DNA of 64,000 nucleotides from Chloroflexota bacterium (GTDB lineage: Bacteria > Chloroflexota > Dehalococcoidia > Lucifugimonadales > QGNO01). Position 1 is the first letter of the stretch, and each line of letters begins with the position of its first letter. The stretch spans positions 86,824 to 150,823 of the forward strand of contig QGNO01000002.1 of assembly GCA_003228195.2 (NCBI GenBank), in the 5' to 3' direction. The position numbers and the translations under genes were made by a program. Shown here one piece after another: positions 45,103-54,185 of this stretch. The notes below the pieces were generated by a model that saw only the letters and a program-made list of their open reading frames with translations, made no database searches and was not told the origin of the DNA.

Positions 45103-45231
45103 TAGAATAGTACATTCATTTAACGAAGGACAATTGCGAATCCAAATCAACCCAGAGTTTCAACATCTGGAAATTAGTGTTAAGAGCGAACACAATCGGT
45201 TATTACCTGACAAGGAATCTTCCCTGAAAAC

Positions 45232-45939
45232 ATGATGCGAAAAACAACCATACTCCTGATACTATCAATCGCTTTGCTAACGATATCGTGCGGAGGCAAC
45301 ACTCAAGAACCACCAATGCCCAACGCCGATCCATCAAGCGAATCGTTAGTTCCGACACCTACAACTGGAGATAAGAATGAGAGAGATAAGGGCAATGCAG
45401 TCAAGATAACTCTTAAGCCCGCCTCCATTGCACGCTACAGGATAACTGAACAACTCGCCAGAAGGAATTTACCCAACGATGCCGTCGGAGAGACTAAAGA
45501 TATTATCGGTGACATATATTTAAAACCTGATGGCTCGGTAGACTCAAAACCATCCCTGATAACAATAGGCTTGGCTTCTCTAAAAAGTGACGAGGGAAGG
45601 CGAGACAGATATGTGAGAAATAATACATTGGAAACGGAAAGCTATTCGACCGCCACGGTTATTCCAAAGGAGTTCATCGACTTGCCGTGGCCTCTTCCGA
45701 ACAATCAGGAATTCCTATTCAGCATGTTAACTGATACCACGATACACGGCGTTACTTCAAATCTTCTTTGGAAAGTAACTGCAACATCCGAAGGAGGACA
45801 GCTTTCGGGTAGTGCCAAAACCAACTTTACTTTTGACACTTTTAAACTCACTCAACCTAAGTTGGCTTTCATACTAAGCATCAAAGACAACATACGCCTA
45901 GAGTTGGATTTCTTAGCCGAAGTGCGGGACCGCCCTTAG
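45232..45939 (+). CDS. YceI-like domain lipoprotein
   Basis: 235 residues. A signal peptide with lipobox ISCGGN (Cys20) is followed by a Pro/Thr-rich linker (NADPSSESLVPTPTTGD). The C-terminal domain recalls YceI lipocalin-like proteins: IARYRITEQLA, LASLKSDEGRRDRYVRNN and FSMLTDTTIHGVTS, then a final LELDFLAEV. YceI folds bind isoprenoid or amphipathic ligands at the cell surface. The ligand is unknown. AAGGA is near the ATG pair; the repeat array lies upstream. It converges on the DUF2339 gene. Confidence 0.8.
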   Translation: MMRKTTILLILSIALLTISCGGNTQEPPMPNADPSSESLVPTPTTGDKNERDKGNAVKITLKPASIARYRITEQLARRNLPNDAVGETKDIIGDIYLKPDGSVDSKPSLITIGLASLKSDEGRRDRYVRNNTLETESYSTATVIPKEFIDLPWPLPNNQEFLFSMLTDTTIHGVTSNLLWKVTATSEGGQLSGSAKTNFTFDTFKLTQPKLAFILSIKDNIRLELDFLAEVRDRP

Positions 45940-45946
45940 GTTACTT

Positions 45947-48511
45947 TCAGTCCTTGGGCTTGCGACGTAGTAGCGACCACCTCGTTCCTCCGAAAATAAA
46001 ACCCTTTATCTCATCTGAGTACCTTTGATAAGCCAGGCCAGTCATCAGGAAAGTGATCCCTAAAGTAACAAACGCAACTACCCTATACACTGGTTCAAGC
46101 TGGAATATATCGAACACATACAGCTTAAATATAGGAATTCCCAGGAAAAGTAACCCAGCGAGGCGCACGCTGCCGTAGTTCTTTAACATGCCGACAACTA
46201 TCACCGATGTTGCGTATCCAGTCCAGAGAAGGGTAAGCGTAAAATGCATGGGACTTGCCAAGTCTGATCCTAATTCCAACTCCCGACCGTTGAAGAAACG
46301 AATTACTTCCGTTGAAGTAGCCCATACTATCAATACGTTGGCCAGTACTAAAACGATCTTAACCACCTGTACCTGTATTACACTTTTTTCTGGATATCCC
46401 ATATCCAAAGGCACAAATTCCACCGGATTTTCTCTATAAAGGTAAGCACCGCCTGCAAGAGCCCCAGACAATAACAAGAAAGCTAGGAAACTAGCGTTAA
46501 TAACCGGCGTGTATCCTGCGAGGGAGTGCTCAAAAAGAAAAGTGTCCAAAAGGATGAACTTCAAAGTTGCTATAACAATCAAAGCAAGACTTGCTCTTTG
46601 GATAGTTTTCGAACCAGTCCTATATGCGGCACCAGACATGATTAGTGAATAAGTAGCCCACAGAACCGTTATGGATACGGTACTACCGAACGCTGTTCCA
46701 CTTCCGAACAAGGTTTGGTAATTAACACAAGAGCCAGGTACTGCATAGCAGCTATCGAAATATGACACTATTTCGGCGCTGAAAGCCCATACCGTTAAAA
46801 AATGCGCGGCAACTAGCAGGGCAGGTTTTGATTGAATCTCCCATCCCGTGAGATTTTCTCTTTGCCTCGTGTATAGATAAGCGCCCAGATAGAAAGCTGG
46901 GACAGCAAAAAGAAAGGTCAGAAACCTGTCATTTAGTATAAGTTGAAACGTAGAAGCATCTATCGGGGTGTCTAGAAATACCAACCTGAAAACCGCGAAT
47001 CCTAAAACCGCAAACGCGAACGCCCTAGCCTTCGAATTACCAATAACAAATCCTATCCATATAAGAACCGTTCCATATGCAGCAAGGGCGACTGTTATCC
47101 AGGTACCTGTGAATTGCATCGGTATAGCGACGGTAAGAAATATCAAGCCTATCGCAATCGAAAACAGGGCAACCCTGGGTGACACTCCTGGTCGCCTTAG
47201 AGACACAAATCCAAAAACACCGTAGAAGGCTGAAAGAGCTAGAGTTATAAGCCCAAACCAATCCTGATAATCAGTCCACAGCAGTGCAACTGCCTGACCA
47301 TAGAAAGCTGCAGCATTAGCAAACATTATAGCCAAGCTCTCTCTGCCGGGTTCCTGTTTCCAAATAATGTGAAAAAGTGTCGTTGCGCCTACAAAAACCA
47401 AGAATATAAGTAGAAGACCGACAACGGATAGCACCAATCCGTCAGTAGGAGTTTGGTAAACCAATACAGCGCTGACAAAGTAGCTACCTGTCAGTCCAGC
47501 TAAAGTAAACCAAGGCCAATTGCGCACTGCGGCTATACCCAGTATGCCAGCAGCCACAGCAACCGTGTAAGGCCACAACATTATTGCTCTTGTATCAGAC
47601 GCACCCGAGTCTATGAGCAAAGGATTAGCAAACGCACCGAAAAGGCTCAGGGAAGCGATAACTTTGGAGTTGTACCTAAGCGTCAAGAATCCACCCATAG
47701 CTACTACCAGAACAAGTAAAATAAATCCGAGCCACTGAGAAGAATCGGATTCCCTAAGGAACATAATGGCATAGGCAGACACGTATAAGACAGCGATACC
47801 ACCACCAGCTGCAGCCCTAGCCCATTTCGGGAAAACGTTTCGAGCGAAATCTCCAACTACTACTAAGGCCAATCCGATTGAAATGGCTAAAATAAACCTA
47901 CCGGTCTCGCCAATCCAGTTTCTCTGGAAAGCCAGTCCCAAAAAGAAGCCTATACCTATAACCAACGATACCGAACCGATTATTGCCAGCCAATTCATGC
48001 CAAGAACTCGTTCCCAGTTTATGGCCTTCTTAATATTGGCTATATAGGGTGTCCACTGAGGTTGAGAAACATCCCGACGCTCCGAGACCAGCCTAGTGGG
48101 TTCTACTCGAGAAGACTCCTCTCCACTAGTACCATCTCCTCTTTGGGCCGTAGATGAACCACAGCTAGTACAAAATCGAGCGCCCTCGCGGAGATTTGAC
48201 CCACACCTGGCACATTTTTCAGCACCATGTTCTGACAAAACAGCTTCCCGCTGCTCAAAACTCTCAGGGGCCTCCTGATCCGTTAGTTCCTCAACTACCG
48301 AGTCAGACTTGCCTTGTTCAATCGCTGTGATTCTCTCTGAGAGCTTTAAGAGTTGCTCCCGTGCCTCCTTGAGCTTGGCCTCGGTGTCATCAGTTCTTTC
48401 CCCAGAAATCGCCTCATCAACGACCAGTGAGGAGCCGCAATAGATACAAAATCGGACCCCTGAATCATTCTCTTTTACGCATTGCGGACACTTTATGATT
48501 TCGTAACTCAT
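45947..48511 (-). CDS. DUF2339 multispanning membrane protein with two zinc ribbons
   Basis: 854 residues. A N-terminal zinc ribbon (CPQC...CIYCGS, residues about 8-27) is followed by a short coiled coil (KLKEAREQLLKLSERITAIEQ, about 46-66) and a second zinc ribbon (CARCGSNLREGARFCTSCGS, about 100-119). Then come some 25 membrane helices with the DUF2339 text MNWLAIIGSVSLVIGIGFFL and ARAAAGGGIAVLYV. Function is unknown; some members have single zinc ribbons and are linked to envelope biogenesis. Two ribbons in one protein are unusual. Confidence 0.88.
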   Translation of the reverse strand: MSYEIIKCPQCVKENDSGVRFCIYCGSSLVVDEAISGERTDDTEAKLKEAREQLLKLSERITAIEQGKSDSVVEELTDQEAPESFEQREAVLSEHGAEKCARCGSNLREGARFCTSCGSSTAQRGDGTSGEESSRVEPTRLVSERRDVSQPQWTPYIANIKKAINWERVLGMNWLAIIGSVSLVIGIGFFLGLAFQRNWIGETGRFILAISIGLALVVVGDFARNVFPKWARAAAGGGIAVLYVSAYAIMFLRESDSSQWLGFILLVLVVAMGGFLTLRYNSKVIASLSLFGAFANPLLIDSGASDTRAIMLWPYTVAVAAGILGIAAVRNWPWFTLAGLTGSYFVSAVLVYQTPTDGLVLSVVGLLLIFLVFVGATTLFHIIWKQEPGRESLAIMFANAAAFYGQAVALLWTDYQDWFGLITLALSAFYGVFGFVSLRRPGVSPRVALFSIAIGLIFLTVAIPMQFTGTWITVALAAYGTVLIWIGFVIGNSKARAFAFAVLGFAVFRLVFLDTPIDASTFQLILNDRFLTFLFAVPAFYLGAYLYTRQRENLTGWEIQSKPALLVAAHFLTVWAFSAEIVSYFDSCYAVPGSCVNYQTLFGSGTAFGSTVSITVLWATYSLIMSGAAYRTGSKTIQRASLALIVIATLKFILLDTFLFEHSLAGYTPVINASFLAFLLLSGALAGGAYLYRENPVEFVPLDMGYPEKSVIQVQVVKIVLVLANVLIVWATSTEVIRFFNGRELELGSDLASPMHFTLTLLWTGYATSVIVVGMLKNYGSVRLAGLLFLGIPIFKLYVFDIFQLEPVYRVVAFVTLGITFLMTGLAYQRYSDEIKGFIFGGTRWSLLRRKPKD

Positions 48512-48569
48512 CTAATTTCACCTAGCTCTATTCAGAGGAACATAATAGCATTTGACGCTTGTCTACACA

Positions 48570-50000
48570 TCAGCTAACAGATACAAGGGATACATTTTTC
48601 CACGACATCAACGATACGGACGCTGCTATCGCAACACCTATCGAAGCAAGTAGAAAAACTCCCTGGAAAGCTGCGATGAATCCGTTAACTTGGCCTCCAT
48701 CACCAATCGATAACAACGAACTGGCTATGGAAACTGAGCAAACGGATCCAATTGTCTGACTAAAAGATAAACCAGCCGAAGCAGATGCATATCTTTCACT
48801 GGATGAAATATTTAGTGCATGTGTTATGGAAGCCGTCATAAACATACCCAAACCGCATCCCACAAAACTGATCCTCATCGCAACGTCCAGTAAACTCGCA
48901 TGTGCACCCAAGCTGCTCATCCAAAAGAGAGCGAAGCTAACCATTATTAAGCCTGCCGTCAAAAGATAGAACGGTTTTATGCGGTCGGAAAGTCTCCCAC
49001 CAATAATAGATGCGGCCGACTGAAGAGTACCCAAGGTGGCCATTAATAAGCCCAGTTGAGCTGATCCAAAACCTAGCGACCCTGATACGTAAAATGGGAA
49101 TACAAACCATATAACGAAAATCCCTAGAAATGCCAAGAAAGTTGTCAGTACTAAGATCGGGTAATGCCTGGATCTCAAGCCTGATAATTTAAAAGCAGGT
49201 TGCTTAACCGTTAGCTGGACTATAAAGAAACCGATGAACGCTAGGACAGTTAGAAGTAGAAGCCAAAGATTTAACACTGCCCCCCAACCGCGTTCTGATC
49301 CGACCGATAAAGCACATACAAAAGCTACAACGCCTACTAGCAATAGCGACAAACCTAACAAATCAAACGGCCTTGAGGAGTCGTTCATAGTGTTACCCCA
49401 AGGTATTACAAGTAGCGAGAGAAAGATAACTAAGAAACCTATAGGAATCCTAAAAATAAAGATGTATCTCCAACCAATACCATCTACTAAAACACCAGCT
49501 GCTAATGCGCCCGTTACCATTCCCAGAGCCAACCCTGCCGTCACAACTCCTATTCCAATACCCCGTTTTTTCTGCGGAAACGCCATTCCTACTATCGCTG
49601 GGGCAGTCGCGAAGGTCATACCCGCACCTATCGCCTGAAAAACGCGGAGACCGAATATCCCAAACAGATTAGGAGTTATCCCAATCGCAAACACACTTAT
49701 CGTGTATACAATTAACCCCAGAATAAATATCCTTTTAAGCCCTATCCGATCAGCTAACCCACCTGCACCTATCACAATAGCAGCACGAACCGATAGGTAG
49801 GCTATTATGATCCACTGAATTACCGGCAAAGAGGCTCCAAACTCTTCCGTGATCGCCGGCAAAGCAACATTCACGGTGGAGTCAAGAGACAAAAGATACA
49901 AGCCGAGCCCTGCACTAACCGCAATCAACCAACGTTGAGTCAGCGATATGCGATCGTAGCTAAATTTTTCAATTTTCAGTTTCCTAAACACAAGCCTCAA
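48570..50000 (-). CDS. MFS transporter, DHA2 (EmrB/QacA) family
   Basis: 476 residues with about 14 helices. The DHA2 start GLYLLSLDSTVNVALPAI carries motif D1, followed by WIIIAYLSVRAAIVIG, ADRIGLKRIFILGL (motif A) and the 14-helix-specific antiporter motif C near RVFQAIGAGMTFATAPAIVG. These pumps usually export drugs or lipids with protons. There is no adjoining membrane-fusion partner (EmrA). It is divergent from the MFS gene at 50251 with 250 nt between. Confidence 0.88.
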   Translation of the reverse strand: MRLVFRKLKIEKFSYDRISLTQRWLIAVSAGLGLYLLSLDSTVNVALPAITEEFGASLPVIQWIIIAYLSVRAAIVIGAGGLADRIGLKRIFILGLIVYTISVFAIGITPNLFGIFGLRVFQAIGAGMTFATAPAIVGMAFPQKKRGIGIGVVTAGLALGMVTGALAAGVLVDGIGWRYIFIFRIPIGFLVIFLSLLVIPWGNTMNDSSRPFDLLGLSLLLVGVVAFVCALSVGSERGWGAVLNLWLLLLTVLAFIGFFIVQLTVKQPAFKLSGLRSRHYPILVLTTFLAFLGIFVIWFVFPFYVSGSLGFGSAQLGLLMATLGTLQSAASIIGGRLSDRIKPFYLLTAGLIMVSFALFWMSSLGAHASLLDVAMRISFVGCGLGMFMTASITHALNISSSERYASASAGLSFSQTIGSVCSVSIASSLLSIGDGGQVNGFIAAFQGVFLLASIGVAIAASVSLMSWKNVSLVSVS

Positions 50001-50250
50001 AAGATTATGCCCGCATACTTACCACAGGAAGTTTAATTTACACTCTTAATCGATTCCAATTGGTAGCGAAGTGAATAAACAGATTTGGCAGCGCCATATA
50101 TGCTATATGAACACCATCTGTAAGAGTCTATAATGCTAGGCACACACCTAACTATCAATGAAAACAATACCCCTCAATAACGTATTGTCCCTAATAGTTT
50201 ATCAGGATTAATCTCGTAGGTATGAACAAAATAAGATATTCGGATGGAAC

Positions 50251-51525
50251 ATGGATCGGTCCGAGATAGCACTGGGATACATAAGGCATCCAAGCCGCAT
50301 ATTTTATGGCTGGAAGCTCGTAGGTCTCTCACTGTTCTTATTCGGAGTAGTTCTAGCACCCACTTTCCTAGGTCTAGGAACCTTTTTCGTCGCTCTTGAG
50401 AGGCATTTTGGCTGGAGTAGAGCTGCCCTATCTGGTGCGTTTTCCCTCAGTCGAGTAGAGGGAGCTCTACTCGGACCTATCGAGGGATATATGACTGACC
50501 GAATAGGGGCACGTCGAGTTATACTCATCGGCCTTTTGATACTGGGGGTGGGGTTAGTAGCTCTCGCCTTCATACGCAACCTGATTGATTTTTATGTCGC
50601 GTTTCTCATTATCTTCACCGGTGCGGGGCTGGGAGGATTCATTCCATTAATGAGCCTGATAAACAACTGGTTCACTAGGCGGAGGGCGCTCGCTACTGCC
50701 ATAGGCATGTCAGGAAATAGTGTGGGAGGACTAATTGTCCCTATCTTAGCCTGGTCGATCACCTCGTTTGGTTGGCAAAGTACTGCATTCAGTATTGGGG
50801 TAATCATTCTTGCGCTGGCTTTCCCTGTAACAATGGCTATAAGAAACCGCCCAGAAGATTATGGGCTTCTACCGGATGGGGATTTGGAACCCGAGCAATC
50901 TACCAATTCGGATACAGAGGCAGAGTCGGCGAATACAGTGGATTTCACTATGATGCAGGCTTTAAAGACATGGGCTTTCTGGTCAATAGCCATAACTCAT
51001 GGATTGGGAGCTACAGCGTTCGTAACTATAACTATCCATATAATACCGGCCCTTACAGACACCGGCATGTCACTTCAAATGGCTAGCACAGTCGTCGCCA
51101 CTTACACCACTACCGCAGTCATAGTGCAAGTGTTTTCAGGTTTCCTAGGCGATCGCTTTCCAAAACCTCCACTTATAGCAATGTTCATTACTATTCAGGG
51201 ATTCGGGATACTCATATTGGCAATGTCGAGTAGCCTTCCAATGGCTTTCCTGTTTGCCTTCATTTTTGGCATAGGATTTGGGGGCAGAGTCCCACTCTTA
51301 GTATCTATACGAGGAGAGTATTTTGGCAAAAAGGCTTTCGGCACTATCCTAGGTATGTCTCAGGTACCGATGAACATTATTATGGTCGCGGCCCCGGTAC
51401 TCGCAGGGCGACTATACGATACACAAGGGTCTTATCTCGTAGCATTCGTAGGCCTTTCGGTGGTGTGTTTTGCTGGGGCTATATTAATACTTACCACTCG
51501 TAAACCTAATCTTACGAATAGTTAG
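50251..51525 (+). CDS. MFS transporter, monocarboxylate/oxalate-formate-like
   Basis: 424 residues and about 12 helices. RIFYGWKLVGLSLFLFG begins helix 1, EGYMTDRIGARRVI is the A-motif region and RNRPEDYGLLPDGDLEPE is the central loop, the same layout as the transporters at 27193 and 34416. It leads two CoA-transferase genes on the same strand, so it probably imports the acid that they activate (inference). No clear ribosome site is seen. Confidence 0.88.
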   Translation: MDRSEIALGYIRHPSRIFYGWKLVGLSLFLFGVVLAPTFLGLGTFFVALERHFGWSRAALSGAFSLSRVEGALLGPIEGYMTDRIGARRVILIGLLILGVGLVALAFIRNLIDFYVAFLIIFTGAGLGGFIPLMSLINNWFTRRRALATAIGMSGNSVGGLIVPILAWSITSFGWQSTAFSIGVIILALAFPVTMAIRNRPEDYGLLPDGDLEPEQSTNSDTEAESANTVDFTMMQALKTWAFWSIAITHGLGATAFVTITIHIIPALTDTGMSLQMASTVVATYTTTAVIVQVFSGFLGDRFPKPPLIAMFITIQGFGILILAMSSSLPMAFLFAFIFGIGFGGRVPLLVSIRGEYFGKKAFGTILGMSQVPMNIIMVAAPVLAGRLYDTQGSYLVAFVGLSVVCFAGAILILTTRKPNLTNS

Positions 51526-51601
51526 TACAGAAAGATAAATTTAAGGTACTATTGCCTGAAAATGCGATCTTATCAGGTATCGAATTAAGGGAAATAGGTG
51601 T

Positions 51602-52933
51602 ATGCAAATAGACGGAATGCTCTCCGGGGTCAGGGTCCTTGATTCGACAACTAATGTCGCCATGCCCACAGCAATGCATATTCTCGCTGACATGGGCGCA
51701 GAGGTTATTAAGATCGAAGGCCACACCAGGGAAGAGGCATCTAACCGAGATGGTCCATTTCAGTTCCTTCAACACGGAAAACTAGGTGTGACTATCAATT
51801 TGAGAGGAGACGGTGGCTTAGATCTCTTCAAGGACTTGGCCAAGGTAAGTGACGTACTAGTCGAGAATAACCGTGCAGGAACCTTTCAAAGACTCGGATT
51901 GGGATATCAGGAGCTTGTAAAGGTTAACCCCACTTTGATCATGCTCTCCAACACCGGATTTGGTCAAACGGGGCCGTGGAGAAGATACACCGGAATAGGC
52001 TCCTTCCTAGAGCTCACAACCGGCGTCAGCAATCAGACCGGTTATATGGATCAGGGGCCACGACAGGTTGGTGGAGCCTGGATTGACATCCATGCCGCAT
52101 GGATGACCGTGTTCTCCATACTAGCTGCCCTTAATTTCAGAGCTGAAACGGGTAAGGGGCAGCATATAGACTTCGGAATGTATCAGGTAGGTGTAACCAC
52201 GTTAGGGGTCGAACTACTCGACTTCTTTTCAAATGGCCGTAATGGCACCCGAATGGCTAATCGACACCCCTATCACGCTCCTCACGGAGTTTATCCGTGT
52301 ATTGGCGACGATAAATGGATAGCTATCGCCGTGGAAACATCTGAACAATGGGACTCTCTTAAGGGAATCATGGGGGACCCAGAATGGGCAAACAGCTCAA
52401 AGTTTTCAAGCCCGATTGAACGGCATCAAAATCAAGATAGCCTTGATGAACATCTGAAAGCGTGGACTATAACCTACGATGCATATGAATTAATGCATCT
52501 TTTGCAAAATAGCGGGGGCACAGCTTCGATTGTGCCTAATTCAGCAGAAATAATGATCGATCCACACATGAAAGCTAGAGGCTTTTACGAAAAAATGGAG
52601 CACTCACCTGAATCCGGCTTTGGGACCAGAATGTTTGTGGGCAGGCCATGGAAAGCTTCGAAGACCCCTTCATATTTCAGGAGGCCCACCCCATATCTCG
52701 GGGAACACAACGATACCATATTTGGCGAACTCCTAGGTCTCAACAAAAAAGAGCTCGGAGACCTGGAATCCGCCAACGTTATAGCGGAAGTTCCTCCGAA
52801 GCCAAAAGAGAAGAAGGGTAAAACAGCAGCTGGTGGACTACAGAACTTAAACAACCCCGGACCTTCACTTGAAAACGGCACTTTAGCGTATATCGATGCT
52901 GACTACCAAAAGCGTCTGGGAGTAGAAGAATGA
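51602..52933 (+). CDS. Class III CoA-transferase subunit lacking the catalytic Asp
   Basis: 443 residues, CaiB/BaiF fold: SGVRVLDSTTNVAMPTAM, ADMGAEVIKIEG and QHGKLGVTINLRG. The active-site block reads YTGIGSFLELTTGVS, so the nucleophilic Asp of the family is replaced (about residue 133, where formyl-CoA transferase has Asp169). The C-terminus has a charged extension with KEKKGKT. It overlaps the next CoA-transferase gene by 4 nt (ATGA). An inactive partner of a heteromeric enzyme is the likely role, as in BbsE/BbsF of benzylsuccinate activation. Confidence 0.88.
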   Translation: MQIDGMLSGVRVLDSTTNVAMPTAMHILADMGAEVIKIEGHTREEASNRDGPFQFLQHGKLGVTINLRGDGGLDLFKDLAKVSDVLVENNRAGTFQRLGLGYQELVKVNPTLIMLSNTGFGQTGPWRRYTGIGSFLELTTGVSNQTGYMDQGPRQVGGAWIDIHAAWMTVFSILAALNFRAETGKGQHIDFGMYQVGVTTLGVELLDFFSNGRNGTRMANRHPYHAPHGVYPCIGDDKWIAIAVETSEQWDSLKGIMGDPEWANSSKFSSPIERHQNQDSLDEHLKAWTITYDAYELMHLLQNSGGTASIVPNSAEIMIDPHMKARGFYEKMEHSPESGFGTRMFVGRPWKASKTPSYFRRPTPYLGEHNDTIFGELLGLNKKELGDLESANVIAEVPPKPKEKKGKTAAGGLQNLNNPGPSLENGTLAYIDADYQKRLGVEE

Positions 52934-54153
52934 TTCCAGGTCTATTTGGCAACATCCGTGTTATCGACCTTACTACTGACGTCGCCGGTCCTTTCGCTAC
53001 AAAGCTATTTGCCGACTACGGCGCAGACGTAATAAAGGTCGAGCCTATTAGTGGTGACATTTCCAGACAGATGGGCCCGTTCCATGAAGACGACCCACAT
53101 CCCGAAAAGAGTCTCTCTTTTCTGTTTCTTAACTGCAATAAAAGAGGCATCACTCTAAATCTCGAGACTAGACTCGGACAAAAAATCCTCAGAGAGCTAA
53201 TAAAAGATGCCGATCTCCTAATTGAAAATAACCCTCCGGGGCATATGGAAAAACTTGGACTAGGTTATACGGATCTTGAAAAAATCAATCCCAACTTAGT
53301 CATGACCTCTATTACTCCTTTCGGTCAAACCGGCCCTTATAAGGATTTCTCAGGAAACGACCTTATCTACTACGCCTTTGGCGGACAAATGTACATCAGT
53401 GGCGCATACGACCGGGAGCCCCTTAAACACGGTACTCCACAAAGTCTTTATCTTGGAGGTATGGTAGCCGCCTACTCTACGGCAGGAGCCCTTTTTGCAC
53501 GCAGGGCACTTGGATCCGGCCAGTATATAGATCTCTCTTTGTCAGAAGTGATGGCTGCAGACCAGTTTCAGACTATAGTTCGGTATGGGTTCTCCGGGGA
53601 AGTGACCAGGCGGTCACCGAAAAATGATGCAGGAGACCCAAAGGGCACTACGTTTAACGGAATAGTACCCGCAAAAGACGGATACATCCGCCTCTCTGCC
53701 AGCCCCCCGAATAGGCTGTACCCAAGATCCGGAGGCACTCCATGGAAAGAGTACGCAGATATCCTTGGGGAACCTGAGTTAGGGGAACAACTTGAAAATG
53801 CCAACAACACAACAGACAGGGACAAGATACTCCTTCCAGTGATAAGCGACATTCCGAAGTTCGAATACTTCCACAATCTGATGACCAAGGACTGGAACGC
53901 AGCAGTTGTACAAACACCTGAAGATCTATCAAACTGCCCACACTTAGAGGAACGCAATTACTTCACGGAGATAGAGCATCCCGTGGTTGGCAAAATTCGA
54001 TTCCCCGGAGAAATCATAAGATTTCCTGAGTCCCCATGGAATTTACGTCTTCCAGCCCCTCTACTCGGACAACATAACTCTGTAGTTTATGGTGAGGAGC
54101 TTGGCTACTCAGAAAACGAGATAGTACAGCTAAAACAGATGGGCTCGATCTGA
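52930..54153 (+). CDS. Class III CoA-transferase, catalytic subunit
   Basis: 407 residues, CaiB/BaiF fold: IRVIDLTTDVAGPFATKLFAD, ADVIKVEPISG and NCNKRGITLNL. The catalytic Asp is kept in FSGNDLIYYAFGG (about residue 144). It overlaps the preceding non-catalytic homologue by 4 nt, pointing to coupled translation and a complex. The C-terminus is LLGQHNSVVYGEELGYSENE as in other members. The acid substrate is not known; the transporter upstream suggests that it is imported. Confidence 0.9.
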   Translation: MIPGLFGNIRVIDLTTDVAGPFATKLFADYGADVIKVEPISGDISRQMGPFHEDDPHPEKSLSFLFLNCNKRGITLNLETRLGQKILRELIKDADLLIENNPPGHMEKLGLGYTDLEKINPNLVMTSITPFGQTGPYKDFSGNDLIYYAFGGQMYISGAYDREPLKHGTPQSLYLGGMVAAYSTAGALFARRALGSGQYIDLSLSEVMAADQFQTIVRYGFSGEVTRRSPKNDAGDPKGTTFNGIVPAKDGYIRLSASPPNRLYPRSGGTPWKEYADILGEPELGEQLENANNTTDRDKILLPVISDIPKFEYFHNLMTKDWNAAVVQTPEDLSNCPHLEERNYFTEIEHPVVGKIRFPGEIIRFPESPWNLRLPAPLLGQHNSVVYGEELGYSENEIVQLKQMGSI

Positions 54154-54185
54154 GATTCTGTTCTGACTTCGTAACGCCGATCCAT

